From NCBI RefSeq assembly GCF_009697225.1, contig NZ_WIND01000012.1, forward strand, positions 59,568 through 123,567: a stretch of 64,000 bases of DNA, in the 5' to 3' direction. The position numbers were made by a program, and so were the translations under genes. The notes under the pieces were generated by a model. It was not told the DNA's origin, made no database searches, and worked only from the letters and a program-made list of their open reading frames with translations. Shown here one piece after another: positions 45,740 through 54,432 of the stretch; within the stretch, counting starts at the first letter, position 1, and each line of letters starts with the position of its first letter. This DNA comes from Halovulum marinum. Its GTDB lineage: Bacteria > Pseudomonadota > Alphaproteobacteria > Rhodobacterales > Rhodobacteraceae.

Positions 45740-45828
45740 TACTTGCATCCTCCCGTTGGGTTTGACGGCGCTCTGTCGGCGCCACTCGGTCCGCAAATGA
45801 TATTCGATTCGGGCGAACTTGGGGAGTT

Positions 45829-45925
45829 TATATATTTCGCATCCGGCAATCCCTTGCGGTGCACGACGCCAAATCACTGCAATACAAGGATTTTCTGTGC
45901 GATGGCCGATGCCCGAAATATATAT
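45829..45925. promoter_or_regulatory. Paired inverted AT-rich boxes in the divergent promoter
   Basis: The box TATATATTTCG (45829-45839) and its inverted match CGAAATATATA (45915-45925) face each other across the 224-base spacer between the NMT1-like gene and the FAH gene. Each is next to one of the two promoters, as expected for a shared regulator. The GntR gene at 42313 is the best candidate (inference). Confidence 0.6.
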
Positions 45926-45963
45926 TATCCTGCGGCAGCGAGACATCAGCAGGGGAGACAGTG

Positions 45964-46662
45964 ATGACCGATTTCGCCGTAGAGGCGCCCGAAACGCCAG
46001 CCCTGGAAATCCGCGGCTCCGATCAGAAGTTTCCGGTCCGCCGGATCTATTGCATCGGCAAGAACTACGTCGCCCACATCCACGAGATGAACGCGGACGA
46101 GCGCGACCCGCCGGTCATCTTCATGAAGCCGACCGACGCCGTCGTCGCCGGCGGGGGCGAGATCCCCTACCCCGTGTTCACCGAGAACTTCCATTACGAG
46201 GGCGAGCTTGTCGTCGCGCTCAAGTCCGGCGGCTACAACATCCCCGAGGACCAGGCCTACGACCACATCTTCGGCTACTGCTGCGGCCTCGACATGACCC
46301 GGCGCGACCACCAGGCGGCGGCGATCGAAAAGGGCCTGCCCTGGGAGGTGACGAAGGGCTTCGACAGATCCTGCCCCCTCGGGCCGATCAGCCGGGTTGA
46401 GGATGTCGGCCACATCGACGCGCATATGCTGAGCACGAAGATCAACGGCGAGACGAAGCAGGACGCCAACGTGAACCTGATGATCTGGAACACCAGAGAG
46501 ATCATCGCCAAGATTTCCGAGCAGCACGAGCTGAAGGCGGGCGACCTGATCATGACCGGCACGCCCGCGGGGGTCGGCGCGGTCACCACCGGCGACACGA
46601 TCGAGGTCGCCTGCGAGACGCTGGCGCCGCTCAAGGTCACCATCGGGGCCAGGATCGCGTGA
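45964..46662 (+). CDS. Fumarylacetoacetate hydrolase (FAH) family protein
   Basis: A 232-residue FAH-fold enzyme. RIYCIGKNYVAHIHEM is the family start, FHYEGELVVAL carries the E-x-E metal ligands, FGYCCGLDMTRRD the metal Asp, and LIMTGTPAGVG the conserved C-terminal loop. These enzymes hydrolyse C-C bonds, hydrate or decarboxylate 2-keto acids (acylpyruvases, 2,4-diketo-3-deoxy acid hydrolases). GGGGAG precedes ATG 45964. First of a four-gene operon with tight overlaps. Confidence 0.92.
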   Translation: MTDFAVEAPETPALEIRGSDQKFPVRRIYCIGKNYVAHIHEMNADERDPPVIFMKPTDAVVAGGGEIPYPVFTENFHYEGELVVALKSGGYNIPEDQAYDHIFGYCCGLDMTRRDHQAAAIEKGLPWEVTKGFDRSCPLGPISRVEDVGHIDAHMLSTKINGETKQDANVNLMIWNTREIIAKISEQHELKAGDLIMTGTPAGVGAVTTGDTIEVACETLAPLKVTIGARIA

Positions 46663-47285
46663 CCCCGCGGCCCGCGCTCGACGACCTCGCGGCGCTGGCC
46701 GCGCTCGGCACCGCCACCATCGGCGAGGTGGCGGGCGGCGCCGTGCGCATTCTCGATGGCGGTCTGCGCCCCCTGGCGCCGCATGCGCCCGCCGTGGCAG
46801 GCGTGGCGCTGACCGTCCGCTGCCGCCCGGGCGACAACCTCGCCCTCCATCTGGCGCTGGCCCAGGCACAGCCGGGCGACCTGCTCGTCGTCGACTACGG
46901 CGGCGACGTCTCCACCGGGCCTTTCGGAGAGATCATGGCGCTGGCCGCGGACATTGCCGGCATCCGCGGACTGGTCATCGACGGCGCGGTGCGCGACAGC
47001 ACGGCCATCGTGCGCATGGGCTTCGCCACGTTCTGCCGCGGCATCGCCATTGCCGGCACGGCCAAACGCGACCGGGGCGCGGTCGGCGCCGGCTGCACCG
47101 TCGGCGGCGTCGACATCCGGCCCGGAGAGGTGATCGTCGGCGACGGCGACGCGGTCATTGCCGTGGACCCCGGCGCGATGCCGGGCATCATCGCCGAAGG
47201 CCGCACGCGCCTTTCCAATGAGGAACAGGTCATGGACCGTCTGCGCCGCGGCGAGACGACCTGCGAGATTTTCGGACTTTCCTGA
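46659..47285 (+). CDS. RraA-like / 4-hydroxy-4-methyl-2-oxoglutarate aldolase family protein
   Basis: A 208-residue protein with the RraA fold. LVVDYGGDVSTGPFGEIMALAA and GLVIDGAVRD hold the Asp/Arg residues of the metal-dependent HMG/CHA aldolases; GGVDIRPGEVIVGDGDAVIAV is the conserved C-terminal motif. Start is GTG 46659, overlapping the FAH stop (GTGA). Beside FAH and a hydroxyacid dehydrogenase, a catabolic lyase is more likely than the RNase E regulator role. Confidence 0.9.
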   Translation: MTPRPALDDLAALAALGTATIGEVAGGAVRILDGGLRPLAPHAPAVAGVALTVRCRPGDNLALHLALAQAQPGDLLVVDYGGDVSTGPFGEIMALAADIAGIRGLVIDGAVRDSTAIVRMGFATFCRGIAIAGTAKRDRGAVGAGCTVGGVDIRPGEVIVGDGDAVIAVDPGAMPGIIAEGRTRLSNEEQVMDRLRRGETTCEIFGLS

Positions 47286-47304
47286 ACCGCAAGGGGGACA
47301 GAAC

Positions 47305-48198
47305 ATGAGCACGCAACGGATCGGCATCATCGGCACGGGCCGCATGGGCACCGCCATCGCCACGCGGCTGGCGGGGCAAGGCCACGCCGTCACCGTCTGG
47401 AACCGCAGCCCGGACGGCACGTCGAAGGCGGTGGAAGCCGGCGCCGCCCGCGCCGGCAGCCTGGCGGATCTGCTGGCGGCGTCGGACATCCTGATCTCGT
47501 CGCTCACCGACCACGCCGCCATCGCGGCGGTCCTGGACGGCGGCGACGCCGCATTCTCCGAAGGCCTGGACGGCAAGCTCTGGATCGAGATGAGCACCCT
47601 GCTTCCGGATCAGCAGCGGGACGTCGCCGCCAGGGTCGAGGGGGCGGGGGCGCTCTTTCTCGAATGCCCCGTCGGCGGCACGGTCGGCCCCGCGCTCAAG
47701 GGCGCGCTGCTCGGCATGGCCGGCGGATCGGAGGCCGCCTGGGTGCGCGGCGCGCCGGTGCTGCAGGCGCTGTGCAAGCGCGTCGAGCACCTCGGCCCGG
47801 TCGGCGCCGGCTCGGCGATGAAGCTGGCGGTCAACCTGCCCCTGGCCCTGTACTGGGCCGGCATGGCCGAGGCGCTGGGCCTGCTGCGCGGCAGCGGCGT
47901 GGCGGCGTCCACGGCGGCGGAGGTGATGTCCGACAGCTCCGCCGGGCCGGCGGTGCTGAAGAACCGGTTGCAGGTGGTCAAGGACACGCTGGACGGGGCG
48001 GATCAAGCCGGCACCTTCGATCTGAACGGCCTGCGCAAGGACCTTGGCCTCGCGCTCGACTGGGCCGGCCGGGGCGGCGCGGCGATGCCGCTCTCGACCG
48101 CGGCACGCGGCCTCTACGACGAGGCCATCGGCGCGGGCCTCGGCGGCATGGACGGGGCGAGCCTGACGCGCTTCGTCCTCGCGGGCCGCTCTGCGTGA
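47305..48198 (+). CDS. Beta-hydroxyacid dehydrogenase (3-hydroxyisobutyrate dehydrogenase-like)
   Basis: A 297-residue NAD(P)-dependent dehydrogenase. GIIGTGRMGTAIATRLAGQGH is the dinucleotide site with NRSPDG after it, ECPVGGTVGPALKGALL is the substrate-binding region, and GAGSAMKLAVN carries the catalytic Lys. AAGGGGGACAG precedes the ATG. It probably reduces an aldehyde/keto acid released by the aldolase (for example tartronate semialdehyde), but this is inference. Confidence 0.92.
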   Translation: MSTQRIGIIGTGRMGTAIATRLAGQGHAVTVWNRSPDGTSKAVEAGAARAGSLADLLAASDILISSLTDHAAIAAVLDGGDAAFSEGLDGKLWIEMSTLLPDQQRDVAARVEGAGALFLECPVGGTVGPALKGALLGMAGGSEAAWVRGAPVLQALCKRVEHLGPVGAGSAMKLAVNLPLALYWAGMAEALGLLRGSGVAASTAAEVMSDSSAGPAVLKNRLQVVKDTLDGADQAGTFDLNGLRKDLGLALDWAGRGGAAMPLSTAARGLYDEAIGAGLGGMDGASLTRFVLAGRSA

Positions 48199-49034
48199 GC
48201 GGCCCCGAGGCGCTTCTGGCCGAACCGGGCACGCTTGTGCTGATGGGGCTGGGCCTGATCGTCGCCGGCGCGGCGATCGGGCTGCTCGCCGGGTTGTTCG
48301 GGGTGGGGGGCGGCGCGATCAGCGTGCCGGTGTTCTACGAGACGTTCCTGATGACGGACGCCGGACCCGACATCGCCATGCCGCTCGCCGTCGGCACCTC
48401 GCTGGCGATGATCATCCCCACCTCGATCCTGTCGGCCCGCACCCACGCCCAGAAGGGCGCGCTCGACATGCCGCACCTGCGCGCCTGGGCGCTGCCGGTC
48501 ACGGCGGGCGTGCTTCTGGGCAGTGCCATCGCCCGCTACGCCAGCGCCGAGGTGTTCCAGATCGTGTTCGTCGTCGTCGCCGGCACCAACGCCTTCAAGA
48601 TGCTGTTCGCCAGGGGAAGCTGGAAGCTGCGCGACGACATGCCGAAGGGGCCGGTGCGCGCGGCCTATGGCGGTGTCGTCGGCCTGCTGTCGGCGCTGAT
48701 GGGTATCGGCGGCGGCGCGATCTCGAACCTGATCCTCACCCTGCACGGCTGGAACATGCACCGCGCGGTCGCGACCTCGGCCGGCGTCGGCCTGCTGATC
48801 GCCGTGCCCGGCACCCTCGGCTACGTGCTGGCGGGCTGGGGCAAGGCCGGTCTGCCGGCGGATGCGTTCGGCTATGTGTCGGTGGCTGCGCTGGCCCTGA
48901 CCATGCCCACCGCGCTGCTGACCACCGGTCTCGGCGCGCGTCTGGCCCACGCGCTGACGCGGGAAACCCTGACCCGGCTCTTCGGCGTGTTCCTCGTCCT
49001 GGTTTCCGCCCGCTTCCTGCTGGCCTTGCTGTGA
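48195..49034 (+). CDS. TauE/SafE-family membrane transporter
   Basis: A 279-residue membrane protein with about eight helices arranged as two halves. Both halves carry the family's glycine motif (GLLAGLFGVGGGAISVPVF and GLLSALMGIGGGAISNLIL). GTG start 48195 overlaps the dehydrogenase stop (GTGA). The family exports sulfite, sulfoacetate or other organosulfonates and anions. As the last gene of the operon it may remove sulfite if the substrate is a sulfonate. Confidence 0.9.
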   Translation: MSGPEALLAEPGTLVLMGLGLIVAGAAIGLLAGLFGVGGGAISVPVFYETFLMTDAGPDIAMPLAVGTSLAMIIPTSILSARTHAQKGALDMPHLRAWALPVTAGVLLGSAIARYASAEVFQIVFVVVAGTNAFKMLFARGSWKLRDDMPKGPVRAAYGGVVGLLSALMGIGGGAISNLILTLHGWNMHRAVATSAGVGLLIAVPGTLGYVLAGWGKAGLPADAFGYVSVAALALTMPTALLTTGLGARLAHALTRETLTRLFGVFLVLVSARFLLALL

Positions 49035-49358
49035 CCGGACCGGTCGCGCCACGAAACCGCCGCCCGGGCCGCTCGGCGGCGGTGGAAACCGGGTGGCTTC
49101 GGGATCGCGTCCGGCGTCACCTGCCGTACTTCCGACGCGCAGCCTGAACAACTGCGCCGACTTCCGGGTCGGCCGCCAGCCGGAACACAACCGTGGGGCG
49201 TATTGACCTGTGAGCCGGACAGAACCGGTCGCATCGTGAACTGCATCCCCTGCTCCGAACACTGCGCTGGTGATTTTCAACACTTATGAGCATCCCCGGA
49301 TGCGGTACCTTGATACCCTGATACGGAGGCGGCCTGAAGAAAAAGCGGGGGGAGCGAG
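49035..49358. other. Intergenic region upstream of the SGNH-amidase gene
   Basis: A 324-base gap. After the terminator-like hairpin (49056-49083) I find no convincing gene. Near the downstream gene, TGATAC occurs twice in direct repeat (49311-49316 and 49319-49324), followed by an A-rich stretch and the ribosome site GGGGGGAGCGAG. A minus-strand frame ending in AADPEVGAVVQAARRKYGR is not convincing as a gene. Confidence 0.5.
49056..49083 (+). terminator. Hairpin after the TauE-like operon
   Basis: A perfect 9-bp stem ACCGCCGCC/GGCGGCGGT with a 10-base loop starts 21 bases after the TauE-like stop. There is no T-run, so termination strength is uncertain. Confidence 0.55.
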
Positions 49359-51845
49359 ATGAGCTATGCATCGGAATTGCAGGCCCGCATCGACGCGGCG
49401 GTTGCCGACCGGGACAAGGCGGCGCTCGATGCGCTCCTCGACGAGCACTACCGCAAGGCCGACGCTCCGCCCCAGGCGTTCGATGCCGCGATCGAACTGA
49501 AACCCGAATACGAAGCCGCGCTCGGCGGCGGGCAGTTCGAAAGCGCCGCGGCGATGCGCTGGGCCAACCGCATCGCCCGGGCCCGGCGGCGGGTGGACTA
49601 TGCGCTGAAGCTGGTCGGCCCCTTCGACGGCCTGCGCATCGTCGACGAGGGCGACAGCTGGTTCCAGTACCCGTTGCTGCTGGAAGATACCATCGACCAC
49701 CTGGCGATGGACAACGACAAGGCGATCTATTCGCTCAGCGGCGCCGGGGATCTGCTGCAGGACATGGTCCGCCACAACGAATACCTCGCCGCGCTGCGCG
49801 ACACCGGCGCGCACGTCCTGCTGCTCTCCGGCGGCGGCAACGACCTGCTGGGCAGCGGCCGGCTGGCCGCGGTGCTCCGTCAGTATCGCGACGGCGCCGA
49901 GCCTGCAGATCTGCTCGACCAGACCGCGCTTCGGCGCCAGGTCGAGGTGATTGCCGGCCAGTACCGCGCGCTTCTCGCGAACGTGAACGCGCACCATCCG
50001 GGGGTGCGGGTCTTCGGCCACGGCTATGATCTGCCGTTTCCGCAGGCGGCCGGAAAATGGATCGGCCGCCCGCTCGCGGACCGGGGCATTCCGCTCGATA
50101 TCGGGCGCGAGGTCGTCGGCCTGATCCTCGACGCCTTCTCCCGCGCCCTGAAGGCGCTGCCGGCGGATCTTCCGAATTTCGAGTTCCTCGACATGCGCGG
50201 CGTCGTCGGCAACAACGCCAACAGCTGGTTCGACGAGCTGCACCCGAAGGACACGGGCTACGGCCGTGTCGCCGACATCTTTCGCGACGCGCTTGCGGCC
50301 AGCGAGGCACGGCTGCGCGCCAGCGGCCGGGTGTTTCCGGGCATCGAGCTGCCGCGCGTCGATCGCGTCCCCGCGACCGGCGGCCCGGCGCTCGAAGGCG
50401 CCGGCGGCACCATCGTCCTCGACCCCGGACACGGCGGCCCGACGCCGCCGTCAAGCGTCGGCGGATCGAGCTGGAACAACGCGATCGGGCCCCGCGGCAC
50501 GCTGGAAAAGACGCTTACGCTGGATGTCGCGAACCGCGCCAGGTCGGTGCTCGAGTCGCGCGGGCACCGGGTCGTGCTGACGCGGACGACGGACGTGAAC
50601 CTGTCGCTCGCGGCGCGCGCCGGCGTCGCGAAGGCCAACGGCGCGGCGGCCTTCGTCTCGATCCATTTCAACGCTTCGGACACCCACACCGCGCAGGGCA
50701 CCGAAACCTTCGTGCATGGCAGCGCCTCGCAGGCGTCGCGGCAGCTCAGCCTGCTGGTGCAGGACGCGATGGTGGCCGAACTGGGCCACCGCGACCGCAA
50801 CAGGGCGTTCCACCCCAGCGGGATAAAGCCGGCGAACTTCGGCGTGCTGTCGCCGTCCGGCCACGATCCGTCCACCGCGGCGGTGCTGCACGAGGTGAGC
50901 TTCCTCGACCGCGCGGACGAGGAGACGCGGCTGCTGTCGCCCGCCTATCGCGACCGTATCGGCCGGGCGCTGGCCGACGGCATCGGCGCATTCCTCGGCG
51001 GCGCGTTCGAGATGGGCGGCGCGTTCGAGATGGCAGAGGCGGAGCTGGGCGACGCGATCGAGCTGCTTGCGCGGGAACGGGGCACCACCGTCACGGCGGT
51101 TCTGGGGTTCGCGGAACGGGTTCCGGCCTCGGCGACGGGTGTGGGCGCACCGGCGGTCCATGTCGGCGGCCACGCCCTGCTGGAAGCCGGCGCCGGATAC
51201 ACCGCCGGATACACCGCCGCGCGCGATCTCGGCACCGTCCTCGCCGAGCGCTACGGCCGCGGCGCGCCGGTGCCGGGCGGAACGGACGACGCGACCGATG
51301 CGGACGAAGCCAGCGAGTTCCGCGGCGAGGATCCCGGTCCCGGCCTGGTGATCGCCGGCGGCGCGCTCGAGCACGCGTTCCAGGGCGTGCCGGCGGACGG
51401 CTTCGATCTCGACGCGTTCGAACGCTTCATCGGCGGGCTGCGGCTGCGCTTCTTCCAGCCGGTCGAATTCCTGTTCCTGGGCAACGGAAACGCCGCCGGC
51501 GGCTGCGCCGGCCGCAACGCGCTGCCTCCGCGCCAGCTGTGGGACAACATCCGCAACACCGCGCGCATGATCGACGAGATCCGCGCGCGTCTCGGCGCCC
51601 CCGTGCGCATCACGTCGTGCTATCGCAACGACGCCTACAACGCCTGCGTCGGCGGCGCCTCGGCAAGCCTGCACAAGCAGTTCAACGCCATCGACCTGAA
51701 GTGCGACGCCGGCACCGCCGCGCACTGGCACCAGATCGCCACGTCGGTCCGCGGTTCCGATCCGGCGTTCGCGGGCGGGATCGGCCTATACAATACCTTC
51801 GTGCACATCGACACGCGGGGGCAGGCCAGGGACTGGACAGGCTGA
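49359..51845 (+). CDS. Three-domain hydrolase: SGNH + N-acetylmuramoyl-L-alanine amidase + M15-type peptidase
   Basis: An 828-residue protein with three predicted cell-wall or ester hydrolases. Residues ~85-320 are an SGNH/GDSL hydrolase (GDS at 98-100, GGGND 158-162, D292-E-L-H295). Residues ~350-548 are an Amidase_3 domain with zinc ligands H358 (DPGHGG), E383, H436 (SIHFNA) and Glu512 (HEVSFLD). Residues ~690-820 match the M15/YcbK-like D,D-carboxypeptidase (SLHKQFNAIDLKC with H772 and D779; FVHIDT with H816). No signal peptide or membrane segment: the protein starts with a charged helical region. The stop overlaps the next start (TGATG). Cell-wall attack is inferred from domains; delivery route unknown. 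Confidence 0.85.
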   Translation: MSYASELQARIDAAVADRDKAALDALLDEHYRKADAPPQAFDAAIELKPEYEAALGGGQFESAAAMRWANRIARARRRVDYALKLVGPFDGLRIVDEGDSWFQYPLLLEDTIDHLAMDNDKAIYSLSGAGDLLQDMVRHNEYLAALRDTGAHVLLLSGGGNDLLGSGRLAAVLRQYRDGAEPADLLDQTALRRQVEVIAGQYRALLANVNAHHPGVRVFGHGYDLPFPQAAGKWIGRPLADRGIPLDIGREVVGLILDAFSRALKALPADLPNFEFLDMRGVVGNNANSWFDELHPKDTGYGRVADIFRDALAASEARLRASGRVFPGIELPRVDRVPATGGPALEGAGGTIVLDPGHGGPTPPSSVGGSSWNNAIGPRGTLEKTLTLDVANRARSVLESRGHRVVLTRTTDVNLSLAARAGVAKANGAAAFVSIHFNASDTHTAQGTETFVHGSASQASRQLSLLVQDAMVAELGHRDRNRAFHPSGIKPANFGVLSPSGHDPSTAAVLHEVSFLDRADEETRLLSPAYRDRIGRALADGIGAFLGGAFEMGGAFEMAEAELGDAIELLARERGTTVTAVLGFAERVPASATGVGAPAVHVGGHALLEAGAGYTAGYTAARDLGTVLAERYGRGAPVPGGTDDATDADEASEFRGEDPGPGLVIAGGALEHAFQGVPADGFDLDAFERFIGGLRLRFFQPVEFLFLGNGNAAGGCAGRNALPPRQLWDNIRNTARMIDEIRARLGAPVRITSCYRNDAYNACVGGASASLHKQFNAIDLKCDAGTAAHWHQIATSVRGSDPAFAGGIGLYNTFVHIDTRGQARDWTG
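50997..51032 (+). repeat. In-frame 18-base tandem duplication
   Basis: GGCGGCGCGTTCGAGATG occurs twice back to back (50997-51014 and 51015-51032), encoding GGAFEM twice at the end of the amidase domain. A smaller repeat of GCCGGATACACC lies downstream in the same gene (TAGYTAGYTA). Both look like recent slippage in linkers. Confidence 0.9.
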
Positions 51846-54379
51846 TGAGCCGGCCGCCGGGGTTCGCGCCCAATGCCATTCCCTTCGTCGGGGACTGGGA
51901 CAGCGGCATGCTGTTCTCCGACATCGAAGGCGCGCAGATCCCGGTGCGCGATCTCGCGCAGATGCTTCGGGGCTGGACCGAGGTTCGCCGCAGGGATCCG
52001 GACAGGCCGTTCGAAGCTGCGGTCGGCGAGTGGAACACGGTCGACGCGGGACTGATCGAGATGCTGTCCGACTATCGCCGGGCGGTGGTGCGGATTACCG
52101 TTCCCGACGGCCAGCGCGCCTATGACGGCACCACACCGCCTGGCGGCTGGACCGGCACCGGTTTTTTGGTCGGCGACAACGTGCTGCTGACCAACCAGCA
52201 CGTCATCAACGACGTCATCGTCGCCGAAACCGCGACCGCGGAGTTCGGATACGAGCGGACGCGGGAAAGCCTCTACGCCGCGGACGGCGCGTCCGACGAG
52301 CCGAAATATACCGTGACGCTCGCTCCTTCCCGGCTGTTCGTCGCCAGCCCCGCGATCGGCGGCTACGACTACGCGTTCGTCTGGATCAACCGCACCCACG
52401 ACGTCGATCCGATCCGGATGGAACGCGGGTCGTTCTCGATCGCGCTCAACGAGCCGACCTTCGTCATTCACCACCCGCAGGGGCGGCTGAAGGAAGTCTC
52501 CCTCGACGACACCGACCTCGTCGGCAACAACAGCGAGGCGCTGCTTTACACCGCGGACACCGACTACGGCTCGTCCGGGGCCTGCGTCTTCAATCGCAAC
52601 GGCCGGCTGGTGGCGCTGCACCATGCGCGCCGCGAGGGGCGCGAGCTTGCCCGGCTGTTCCCGGACGCAGCGCCGTCGGTGAAGGTCGGAAACGAGGGCA
52701 TCAAGCTTTCGGCCATCGCCATCGACCTGGAAAAGCGGGTGATGGGCGCGGGGGACGATGCCGAAAGCGCGCGCCAGGTGATGCGGCTGATGCACGGCTC
52801 GGACACGCTGGCGGGAATATTCGGCGCCCTCGGCCGGAACGTGCAGGGCGAAGGCGCGGGGTCCGTCCGCAGCGCCTATACCGGCAGCGACCAGGACATC
52901 GACATCGGGTTCTGGAACCTTTCCTGGCTGCGCGACCTCGGCAAGGTGGAGGCGCAATTGCGCCGGGCGGGCGTGGCGCTGACCGATCTCGCGCTCGATG
53001 TCTGGTGTCTGACCGAAGTCGAGCCGCAGATTGCCGAAGCCCTGATCAAGGACGTGCGCGACCAGTTCGGAGAGGACTACGCGATCATCGCCGACCATCC
53101 CGGCACGGCGATCATCTACCGGCGGGGCGGGGTGGACTGCGTCAGCCTGAGCTGGCCGCCGGAGGTGGAGGCGATGTGGTCGGCTTCCGGCCCCGGCGGC
53201 CGGCGGATCTTCGAGGCACCGCCGCCCCTGATCGGCCTGAAACGTTTCGCCACCGGCACCGCCGTGGCGCACGCGGTCCCGGTCAGCCTGCGCGCCCTGC
53301 GCGGCGACGAGGCCGCCCGCCGCGAGGCGTCACGCCGCATCGTCGAGGCGATCGACGCCGCCCACGACGCCGGCCATCGCGGAGACTGGATCGTCGGCGG
53401 CGACTTCCGCCCGCCGCTGGCGCGCGAGCACAGCGGTCTGCTGGCGCACCGGGGCTACACGGTCGCGGCCCTGGTCGACAGGCAGCGGGGCGGCGCGGTG
53501 TCCTATCTCCACGCCGATGCGGGCAACGTCGAGCAGATCTACGCCACCGGCGACATGACGCCGCTCGACGAGCCCCGCGACTTCCTCGAGATCGCCGCCG
53601 ACCGCACCGTCGACAAGTATCTCAAGTGGCTGGCGAACAACCGCCCCGCGGTGCTGCGGCTGTCGCTCGCCCAGCCCGGCGCCGCCCCGGACACGGGGCC
53701 GCAGCCTTCCGCCGGCCCCGCGCGCTGGTCGGCCGGGCTGAGCTGGCACGGGCTGGACAGGGCGGGGTTCCTGCGCGCCAACCGGCGGCAACTCGAAGAC
53801 CTCGCGGCGCTGGCTTCTGCGGGGGCGGGCGCGGCGCCGGGCACGGACGTCCTGCGCCTCACCCTGCTCGATCTCGCTGTCCTGTTGTTCTGCGAAGCGG
53901 GGCTTTCGGACGGCAGGATCGATCCGGACGCGTCTCATCCGAACGGCGCACGGGGGCTTCTGCCGCTGCCGCCCAACATCGCCTTCTGGATCGGCGCCGC
54001 CGCGCCGCCCTGGGACCGGCCCATGACACCGGAGACCAACCTCGAGGCCTATGCCTTCTACCTCGCCGCGCTGAAGAACAAGGCGGCACGCACGATCGGC
54101 GGCCGCGTCTTCTACCGCGATCTGTTCCGCAGCGGGCTGATCGGCATCTCCGAACAGCGTCAGGCAAAGCTCCTGGCAGGCGTCGTGCACGGCTGTTTCG
54201 TCGCCAGCAACTATGGCGGCCGTGCGGTCCCCGTCGACGCGATCCTGAGCGCCTACGGGCTGGACCATCCGCTACAGGACATCCTGTCGCGCACAGGCTT
54301 CGTTCACGCCGGCACCGACATCCTGGTGGACCGCCAGGCAGACATCGATGCGGCTCTGCAGACCGCGCAGTCGCCATAA
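51845..54379 (+). CDS. Trypsin-like serine protease fused to degenerate EEP-fold and novel C-terminal region
   Basis: An 844-residue protein. Residues ~75-300 are a trypsin/V8-like protease with an apparently complete triad: H119 (LLTNQHV), D175 (GYDYAFVWI) and S244 (YGSSGA), followed by RLVALHH, a pattern seen in proteases of bacterial conflict systems. Residues ~350-610 resemble the endonuclease/exonuclease/phosphatase fold: N358 (FWNLSWL), E391 (WCLTEVE), D520 (VGGDFR), but the GDxN Asn is Arg522 and the final SDH is replaced by ANNR, so nuclease activity is doubtful. Residues ~630-844 are unrecognised. No signal peptide. It starts at TGATG with the upstream three-domain hydrolase, so the pair acts together. 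Confidence 0.82.
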   Translation: MSRPPGFAPNAIPFVGDWDSGMLFSDIEGAQIPVRDLAQMLRGWTEVRRRDPDRPFEAAVGEWNTVDAGLIEMLSDYRRAVVRITVPDGQRAYDGTTPPGGWTGTGFLVGDNVLLTNQHVINDVIVAETATAEFGYERTRESLYAADGASDEPKYTVTLAPSRLFVASPAIGGYDYAFVWINRTHDVDPIRMERGSFSIALNEPTFVIHHPQGRLKEVSLDDTDLVGNNSEALLYTADTDYGSSGACVFNRNGRLVALHHARREGRELARLFPDAAPSVKVGNEGIKLSAIAIDLEKRVMGAGDDAESARQVMRLMHGSDTLAGIFGALGRNVQGEGAGSVRSAYTGSDQDIDIGFWNLSWLRDLGKVEAQLRRAGVALTDLALDVWCLTEVEPQIAEALIKDVRDQFGEDYAIIADHPGTAIIYRRGGVDCVSLSWPPEVEAMWSASGPGGRRIFEAPPPLIGLKRFATGTAVAHAVPVSLRALRGDEAARREASRRIVEAIDAAHDAGHRGDWIVGGDFRPPLAREHSGLLAHRGYTVAALVDRQRGGAVSYLHADAGNVEQIYATGDMTPLDEPRDFLEIAADRTVDKYLKWLANNRPAVLRLSLAQPGAAPDTGPQPSAGPARWSAGLSWHGLDRAGFLRANRRQLEDLAALASAGAGAAPGTDVLRLTLLDLAVLLFCEAGLSDGRIDPDASHPNGARGLLPLPPNIAFWIGAAAPPWDRPMTPETNLEAYAFYLAALKNKAARTIGGRVFYRDLFRSGLIGISEQRQAKLLAGVVHGCFVASNYGGRAVPVDAILSAYGLDHPLQDILSRTGFVHAGTDILVDRQADIDAALQTAQSP

Positions 54380-54432
54380 TTCACTGTCCAGACCGCACTT
54401 GGGGAAGGCAATCTCCCGTAGCAGCGACCGGT

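Noticed and set aside
49117..49371. 84-residue minus-strand frame before the SGNH gene
   Set aside because: Overlaps the start and ribosome site of the SGNH gene and has no family similarity.
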